A program made the position numbers and the translations under genes. Shown here in pieces: positions 58,935 through 64,000 of a stretch of DNA of 64,000 bases. The stretch lies in assembly GCA_963727635.1 (NCBI GenBank), contig CAVSHP010000015.1, positions 944,074 to 1,008,073 of the forward strand, written 5' to 3'. Source of the stretch: SZUA-36 sp963727635 (GTDB lineage: Bacteria > Pseudomonadota > Gammaproteobacteria > Xanthomonadales > SZUA-36). The notes below the pieces were generated by a model that saw only the letters and a program-made list of their open reading frames with translations, was not told where the DNA came from and searched no databases. The number at the start of each line of letters is the position of its first letter. Position 1 is the stretch's first letter.

Positions 58935-59145
58935 CGAAATTGATTGATTGATTTCGTGTTTTTGATGAAACATTTTTTCTGCACGATTATTACGGCTACA
59001 CAGTATGGTCAGTAAGGGAATGGTGGTTTCAACAGGGAAGTTTGGAAGGCTGAATTGATTTGATACTCACCAGGATAGCGAGGTCAAAAAAATAGGCAGG
59101 AACAGGTAGTCTACAAAATTTGCCACCACGGGGAAGGGGGGTGTC
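58935..59145 (+). promoter_or_regulatory. csrA 5' leader with multiple GGA motifs
   Basis: The leader holds six GGA motifs (59017-59019, 59036-59038, 59044-59046, 59073-59075, 59099-59101, 59132-59134). The last overlaps the ribosome-binding site GGGGAAGGGGGG. CsrA represses its own mRNA in E. coli through such sites, so autoregulation is likely here. Confidence 0.55.
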
Positions 59146-59379
59146 GTGCTAATACTTACAAGACGTGTGGGGGAAAAACTCATAATTGGGGAAAACGTTA
59201 CAGTCACAGTGTTGGGTGTCAAAGGAAACCAGATTCGCATTGGTATTGATGCACCACGTGACGTAGCGGTAAACCGCGAAGAGATTTACCAACGTATTTT
59301 GAAGGAACAGGAAGCGTTGAGTGCTGATGGCCAGGCCCGGAATCCGGTTCGTACGCTTTCACTTTCAGGCAAGCGATAA
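59146..59379 (+). CDS. csrA: Carbon storage regulator CsrA
   Basis: CsrA is a dimeric RNA-binding protein that controls translation and mRNA stability. The first ~55 residues match CsrA (LILTRRVGEKLIIGENVTVT; VLGVKGNQIRIGIDAPRDVA; VNREEIYQRI with the RNA-contact Arg). The 77-residue length exceeds the usual ~61 because of a C-terminal tail (DGQARNPVRTLSLSGKR). GTG at 59146 follows a very strong ribosome site. A terminator follows at 59.55 kb. Confidence 0.96.
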   Translation: MLILTRRVGEKLIIGENVTVTVLGVKGNQIRIGIDAPRDVAVNREEIYQRILKEQEALSADGQARNPVRTLSLSGKR

Positions 59380-59399
59380 GAGGGGTGGGTTAACGGTCT

Positions 59400-59612
59400 G
59401 AAGGAGAGGGTGGGATTGACTCGGGCCATCCCTGGCCCTCGCCCTGCGGGCGTCTCCTGCGTCGACGTCTTCCGGGCTGTCCTGCCCGGTAATCGAACCC
59501 AGGTGCTGCGCACAGGGTTCTGCATCTGACCACCCTGTCAGTCAAATAAAAAACCCGCAAATGCGGGTTTTATTATTTGGCGGAGAAGTACGCTAAGTTT
59601 CGGGACTTAGCG
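59400..59612. other. tRNA-like remnant, terminator and hairpin downstream of csrA
   Basis: The stretch includes GGAGAGGGTGGGATT (resembling the antisense 3' end of a tRNA-Ser-type gene) and GGTAATCGAACCC (resembling an antisense T-arm), but no complete cloverleaf can be folded. A bidirectional terminator-like stem AAACCCGC/GCGGGTTT (59551-59558 with 59563-59570) follows, then an 8-bp stem CGCTAAGT/ACTTAGCG (59591-59598 with 59605-59612). It probably marks the edge of the conserved region and may be a degenerate attachment or tRNA-derived repeat. Confidence 0.4.
59551..59576 (+). terminator. Rho-independent terminator after csrA
   Basis: An 8-bp perfect stem with a 4-base loop, preceded by A-runs and followed by TATTATTT, so it could stop transcription in either direction. 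Confidence 0.8.
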
Positions 59613-59864
59613 TCTCTGCCAGTATGACTTGAAGTTTGTTCATGTCTATATGTTGTAACAGTTGAATTCAATGCTCATAAGAGCATAATCAACATGAGGG
59701 GGGTCTTCCCATCTGCACGCATGTCGTACTTCAGCGCAAGGAGTGCACTGAATGATAAAAATAACAAGTTACACAAGTCGCCAGCTTCAATGTCCCCACC
59801 ATGCGTACAAATCGAGCCCTATTCTCGTTAAATGTAGTCATGTAATCGCTTGGGAGGTGGTAGA

Positions 59865-60065
59865 ATGCGATATCGTAAGCCAAGTTTGAGATCAGCACTT
59901 GGCGTAACCAAGGCCAAGAGGAGCCTCATACGCAATCTGGGGGTCTACAAAGTTACGCGCTACACAAATGCGCCCAAGAATACGAAAACAAGGCTTAAGC
60001 GAAAGGCTGGCTACTACTCCGAGCCCATGAAGCTATTTCGCTTTTTGGGTAGGTTGTTTAAGTGA
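59865..60065 (+). CDS. Small very basic protein of unknown function
   Basis: The 66-residue product is rich in Lys and Arg (RYRKPSLRSALGVTKAKRSL; NTKTRLKRKAGYY) and contains no hydrophobic segment. ATG 59865 has a good GGAGGTGG site six bases upstream. Highly basic small proteins of this kind often occur in mobile or accessory regions and may bind nucleic acid, but the family is not recognised. The flanking intergenic DNA is AT-rich. Confidence 0.55.
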   Translation: MRYRKPSLRSALGVTKAKRSLIRNLGVYKVTRYTNAPKNTKTRLKRKAGYYSEPMKLFRFLGRLFK

Positions 60066-60102
60066 GTTCGGCGTTAATTAACGTTGATAGAGATCGAACA
60101 AG

Positions 60103-60183
60103 ATGAAACTTAACAAGTCAATCAACTTCACATATTTGGCTCCGGAAGTAGCTAAGCTTCAGCACTCTAAACCGGAAGATTGA
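60103..60183 (+). CDS. Possible 26-residue ORF
   Basis: A short frame, ATG to TGA, lies between the basic protein gene and the DUF4011 gene. It has no strong ribosome-binding site and no recognisable similarity. The rest of the 60.07-60.30 kb gap shows nothing else of note. Confidence 0.15.
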   Translation: MKLNKSINFTYLAPEVAKLQHSKPED

Positions 60184-60297
60184 CCTGTATCAACGCATAA
60201 AACCAAATTTACAGTTAATGATTACCGCTGCAATAAGAACTAAAAAACGATAAAAAAGCTCACCCTTGAACCATTGGGCTAGAGCAGGGGCGAACAA

Positions 60298-61417
60298 ATG
60301 AAGGACAGGCCGTTTTTTTCAAAATCACTTAGGGAACTTGAGACGCTGGCCAATATTCATTGGAATTCGATTGAATCACTAAGGCCTATTCTTCACGAAC
60401 TATCATTCCGCAGTAAAAACAGTGCTAATCAGGCGAAACAGAACATCAAAGAAAGAATTGACTTCCTTGATGGCCGTCCCTCCATCGATTTCCGCGATTG
60501 CGATGACGAAAATGATTTAACAGATGAATCCAGCCAGGTCTCTAAGTTTGAAGAGCTCTCACGTGAACAACTCCCCGAAAGCCCGGACGATCCCAGGTTG
60601 GATTCGGAACAAGGTCAAGTTATGAATAATAGCCATGTTGCAGCTTCAGATGAGGTTAGTCTTATCCTTGACGACTTGAGAAAGCGCCTGCTGGATTTAA
60701 CTAGACGAAACAGGTTGCTGAATTTTAGACATACCAAGGGTATGAGTTTAAGAGTTATCGATGAATTGCCAAACCAGTTGGTTGAAACTCTATTCTCTGA
60801 CACGGAAATGAAGTTTGAGCCAGTACCGGAGCCTACTAAGATAGAATTAATTGACGCGGGCTATCTAGAGGTTAATGAAGAAACTGGGCAAACAGTCCAA
60901 ATTTTGCCAAATCCAACTGCCCAACAGTGGGCAAGTTACTTGGCTTTGTGCCGAGTTTGAAGTACCAATTTCATCTGCAGGTGAAGAAGAATTATCGCGA
61001 CATACAGACACAAAAATTCAAACTTTAATGTACCCTCGAGAGCTTGCCGGCCGACTCCGTACATTAACTCAAAAGGCCAACTCAGCTATTCAGGAAATGG
61101 GAACGAATATTCTGTACCTGGCTTTCGGATTTCTCGAGTGGTATGCGGATAAAAATAGCGAGGTCAAAGACCACGCACCTTTGTATTTGGTCCCAGTAAA
61201 CATTGAGAAAGGTAAGCTAAATAATAAGCTCAACATGTACGAGTACAGAATAAGTTACTCAGGAGAGGACATTATGCCGAACCTCTCTTTGGTCGAAAAG
61301 TTGAAGCATGATTTTGAATTTCAGTTACCTATATTTGATGAAAATACAACGCCAGAACAATACTTTAAAGATGTTAACAGGCTAGTTGTTAATGATCACC
61401 CATATAGCGCCATTCAA
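60298..61417 (+). pseudogene. DUF4011 helicase-type protein, 5' part, frameshifted and interrupted by an IS
   Basis: The N-terminal region is acidic and of no known family. It is followed by the DUF4011 signature (LDDLRKRLLDLTRRNRLLNF) and then YPRELAGRLRTLTQKANSAI, MGTNILYLAFGFLEWYADKN and HAPLYLVPVNIEKGKLNN. DUF4011 usually heads large superfamily I helicase/nuclease proteins (COG1112-related), common in defence islands. Here a base shift near 60930 splits the frame, and the open frame is cut at about 61417 by the IS21-type end, before any helicase domain. The remainder may lie beyond the element. Confidence 0.8.
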
Positions 61418-61420
61418 GGA

Positions 61421-61513
61421 TCGCCTTAAAGGCGCCACCTGAAGATCGCCCTAATGGCGCCACCCGATGTTCGGGCTAATGGCGCCAGGGCAGGATCGCC
61501 CTAAAGGCGCCAC
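61421..61513. repeat. IS21 left-end tandem repeats
   Basis: Four imperfect 18-bp units spaced 25 bases apart; the shared core is CTAAWGGCGCCA. The units match two inverted units at the right end. Confidence 0.9.
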
Positions 61514-61604
61514 TGGCGACCGGTTTTTAAGTTTCAGACATTCGTTCAATCGTCTACCTTGAGCATTTTTGCATGGAGGTAGGCCCGTGAATCGGAGGTT
61601 TGAG

Positions 61605-63125
61605 ATGTATCAATATCGTCACATTCTGGTGCGTATGCGTCTGGGTGAGTCTGACCGGCAGATCGATGCTGCTGGCCTGATGGGGCGGCGTACCGTTGCC
61701 AAATTGCGCAAGAAGGCACTTAAAGCTGGTTGGCTGGAGCCTGAACAGCCTCTGCCATCAGAGCAGGATTTACTCAAGGCACTGCACCAGCCCAAGTCCG
61801 CCAGGGCACGCGCACAATCAACCCTGGAGCCCCATCGCGAAGCCATTGAGGGCTGGGTTGAAGATGGCATCCGTGGCACCACCATTCATCAGGCACTGAA
61901 GCGCAAGTACGCTTTTACTGGCAGCTATTCCTGCGTTCGTCGCTTCATCCGTGGTCTTGCCGATACCAACCCAAAGGTGACGACCGTACTGGATTTTGCG
62001 CCCGGCGAGGCTGCCCAGGTCGACTTTGGTAAAGGCCCGGAGATCATCGATGTGTACACCGGTGAGGTGTTCAAGACCTGGTTCTTTGTCATGACCCTGG
62101 CCTGGAGCCGGCATCAATATGCCGAGCTGGTACGCGATCAGTCGGTCGAGACCTGGCTGGGTTGTCACCGCCGCTCGTTTGAGCATTTTAACGGGGTTCC
62201 AAGCCGGGTCATCATCGACAACCCCAAGTGCGCCATCACAAAAGCCTGCTACCACGACCCACAGGTACAACGCGCATACGCAGAGAGTGCCGAGGGCTAT
62301 GGCTTCCTGATCAGCCCGTGTCCAGTGGCCGATCCAAAGAAAAAGGGACGTGTTGAATCGGGCGTAAAATACGTCAAGAACAACTTCGCGCCACTACGCA
62401 ACTTCCGGGATCTTGCCGATGCCAACCAGCAGTTGCTGGCGTGGGTAATGAGCGAGGCCGGCAACCGTTGCCATGGCACCACCCGGGAAGCACCCCTCAA
62501 GCGCTTTGTCGAGACCGAGCAACACCTGTTACGGCCATTGCCGGATACACCGGTAGAGTGTGCCCGCTGGGCGCAGGCCAAACTGCATGGTGATTGCCAT
62601 ATCCAGTTCGAGAAGTCACGTTACTCGGCACCCTGGCGGCGGGTCGGTCAGAGTCTGGATGTACGCGCCACTGAGTCCACCGTGCGGTTGTATCACAACC
62701 ATGAACTGGTTGCCGTGCACCCACGCGCCACCATGCCCGGTGAGCGTATGACGATCGATGCCCATCTGCCACCGGAGTACATCGCTTACAAAATGCGTGA
62801 TCCACAATGGTGTCTGAAGCAGGCAAAAGACATCGGACCACACTGTCTTGCACTGATCGAGAAACTGTTCGCTGACCGGGTACTGGACCGACTACGTGCC
62901 GCCCAGGGCGTGGTGCGCCTGGGTGAGCGCTACGGTGCAACCCGGCTGGAAGCCGCCTGTGGCCGGGCCCTGTACTTCGAGAACATCCAGTACCGCAGTG
63001 TACGCATCATCCTGGAAAAGGGTCTGGATCAGAACGCTGATCCCGAGTCCTGCTTCGATGCCCTGTCGGATAGCTATACCGGCAATGGCCGCTTTGGCCG
63101 CAATACCCGTGATCTGTTCAACTAA
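61605..63125 (+). CDS. istA: IS21-family transposase IstA
   Basis: The 506-residue transposase has an N-terminal helix-turn-helix (MRLGESDRQIDAAGLMGRRT) and an rve/DDE core: first Asp in AAQVDFGKGPEI, second Asp in PSRVIIDNPKCAI, and Glu in KKGRVESGVKYVK. The C-terminal part binds DNA ends. ATG 61605 has GGAGG upstream; a TTG 12 codons earlier is less likely. Intact, so the element may be active. Confidence 0.94.
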   Translation: MYQYRHILVRMRLGESDRQIDAAGLMGRRTVAKLRKKALKAGWLEPEQPLPSEQDLLKALHQPKSARARAQSTLEPHREAIEGWVEDGIRGTTIHQALKRKYAFTGSYSCVRRFIRGLADTNPKVTTVLDFAPGEAAQVDFGKGPEIIDVYTGEVFKTWFFVMTLAWSRHQYAELVRDQSVETWLGCHRRSFEHFNGVPSRVIIDNPKCAITKACYHDPQVQRAYAESAEGYGFLISPCPVADPKKKGRVESGVKYVKNNFAPLRNFRDLADANQQLLAWVMSEAGNRCHGTTREAPLKRFVETEQHLLRPLPDTPVECARWAQAKLHGDCHIQFEKSRYSAPWRRVGQSLDVRATESTVRLYHNHELVAVHPRATMPGERMTIDAHLPPEYIAYKMRDPQWCLKQAKDIGPHCLALIEKLFADRVLDRLRAAQGVVRLGERYGATRLEAACGRALYFENIQYRSVRIILEKGLDQNADPESCFDALSDSYTGNGRFGRNTRDLFN

Positions 63126-63136
63126 AGGAGAATCCC

Positions 63137-63925
63137 ATGCAACCCAATCCCATGCCCGAACTGAACCCCTACCTCAAGCAGTTGCGCCTGTCTGGTCTGT
63201 TGGAAACATTGTCTCAACGCAATCGTGAGGCCATCGAGAAAAAGCTCTCTTATCCCGAGTTCCTGGCCATGCTGATCCAGGACGAGGCCGGTCGTCGCGA
63301 GCAAAAGAAATACACGCTCCGGCTGCGTCGTGCCGGCTTCAGGGGTGATAAGACCCTTGAAGGCTTTGACTTCTCATTCAACCCCGGCATCGATCAGCAG
63401 CAGATCTTCGATCTTGCCGATGGCCGCTTCATCGAGGAAAAGGTCAGCGTGCTTATCGCCGGGCCCAGCGGTACCGGCAAGAGCCACGTCGCCCAGGCAC
63501 TGGGACATTGTGCCGTGCGTCTTGGATACGATGTGCTGTTCACCACACAATCCCAGTTACTCGGCCAGATCCACGCTGCACGTGCCACCGGCGCCATTGA
63601 GCGCAAACTACAGACCCTGGTCCGGTTGCCGCTCCTGATCATCGATGACTTCGGACTCAAACCCTTCAAGTCCGGTCAGGATGAGGACTTCCATGATCTG
63701 ATTGCCGACCGTTATGAGCGAGCCGCCACCATCATCACCAGCAACCTGGACTTCGCCGAATGGGGTGATGCGTTCCCCAACAAGTTGCTCGGCGCCTCGA
63801 CCCTGGACCGGTTGCGGCACGGCGCTTACCGCTTGGTTATGGATGGTAAAAGTTATCGGAAACCGAGACCGCTGAAAATGGCGTTAAAAGGTAAACTTGA
63901 AATCGACCCAAAAAAGGAGAAATAA
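63137..63925 (+). CDS. istB: IS21-family helper ATPase IstB
   Basis: IstB is a DnaA/DnaC-like AAA+ ATPase needed for transposition. The 262-residue protein starts with the typical helical region (LKQLRLSGLLETLSQRNREA), then Walker A AGPSGTGKSHVAQALG and Walker B LLIIDDFGLKP, then SNLDFAEWGDAF and RLRHGAYRLVMDGKSYR. It starts 11 bases after istA with a good ribosome site. Intact. Confidence 0.95.
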   Translation: MQPNPMPELNPYLKQLRLSGLLETLSQRNREAIEKKLSYPEFLAMLIQDEAGRREQKKYTLRLRRAGFRGDKTLEGFDFSFNPGIDQQQIFDLADGRFIEEKVSVLIAGPSGTGKSHVAQALGHCAVRLGYDVLFTTQSQLLGQIHAARATGAIERKLQTLVRLPLLIIDDFGLKPFKSGQDEDFHDLIADRYERAATIITSNLDFAEWGDAFPNKLLGASTLDRLRHGAYRLVMDGKSYRKPRPLKMALKGKLEIDPKKEK

Positions 63926-64000
63926 TCACCCTGTCTGAAGCTCAAAAACCGCGTTTTGAGTGGCGCCATTAGGGCGAACATGGGTGGCGCCTTTAGGGTG

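Larger units (their letters stand above)
61418..64000. mobile_element. IS21-family insertion sequence, right end at the window edge
   Basis: The element contains istA and istB. Its left end has four copies of a repeat close to TCGCCCTAATGGCGCCAC at 61421, 61446, 61471 and 61496 (25-bp spacing), and the right end has inverted copies at 63960-63977 and 63984-64000. Multiple terminal repeats of this kind are the transposase-binding sites of IS21-type elements. It is inserted in the DUF4011 gene. The right boundary and target duplication lie outside or at the very end of the window. Confidence 0.92.

Noticed and set aside
59400..59545. tRNA gene after csrA
   Set aside because: Only antisense-like 3' end and T-arm fragments are visible; no anticodon arm or full cloverleaf could be assembled on either strand.
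61418..61513. CRISPR-like array from four 25-bp-spaced repeats
   Set aside because: The spacing between units is only about 7 bases, and inverted copies occur at the other side of istAB; these are IS21 terminal repeats.

Overview
The window looks like chromosomal DNA of a gammaproteobacterium, probably an uncultured or draft-assembled one. The evidence is the prfB-lysS order, mfd next to csiV, single-copy orn, rsgA, dusB and csrA, and gram-negative envelope genes (DcaP-type porin, NodT/OprM-type outer-membrane factor, DUF481 barrel). Most of the window is fairly GC-rich; the last 5 kb before an insertion sequence is clearly more AT-rich. No rRNA gene, intact tRNA gene or CRISPR array was seen.

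Layout. 0-3.1 kb: prfB with its programmed-frameshift site, lysS, and a small membrane protein. 3.6-12.1 kb: a divergent purine-catabolism cluster (puuD, xdhB, xdhA, uraH to the left; puuE, uraD, alc, allA to the right) that covers every step from hypoxanthine/xanthine to glyoxylate and urea. 12-27 kb: a glycosyltransferase, an omega-amidase-like nitrilase, a broken K+ channel gene, csiV, mfd, a DUF349 gene, dusB, a TraB-family gene and rsgA. 27-39 kb: orn, a TPR protein, an M20 peptidase, a HerA-like ATPase, a YpfJ-type metalloprotease, a two-component pair facing a second response regulator, and a DUF3300/DUF2950 pair. 40-48.7 kb: an envelope/periplasm block (DUF3011-barrel protein, amidohydrolase, DcaP-like porin, exported glutaminase, DUF481, rhodanese, DUF2092). 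48.9-58.3 kb: a YgiQ-type radical SAM gene, an S41 peptidase, a cation antiporter, a K+ channel, and a DUF3302-HlyD-outer-membrane-factor set. 58.3-59.6 kb: a duplicated promoter module, a candidate CsrA-sequestering small RNA and csrA. 59.6-64 kb: an AT-rich accessory segment with a DUF4011 helicase-type gene cut by an IS21-family element that runs off the window.

Sequence quality matters here. Essential genes (prfB, lysS, mfd) are split by many single-base shifts while every fragment keeps good protein similarity, so I read most breaks as assembly/sequencing indels. They are strongly clustered: dozens lie in 0-25 kb and none in roughly 25.6-48.8 kb. The type 'pseudogene' below means only that the reading frame is broken in this sequence.

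The most unusual signals are two copies of a composite element of about 280 bp, each made of two long hairpins joined by a conserved spacer and each lying between convergent genes (3.2-3.5 kb and 30.85-31.13 kb), and the csrA locus, where a duplicated promoter appears to drive both a short terminated RNA with GGA-loop hairpins and csrA itself.
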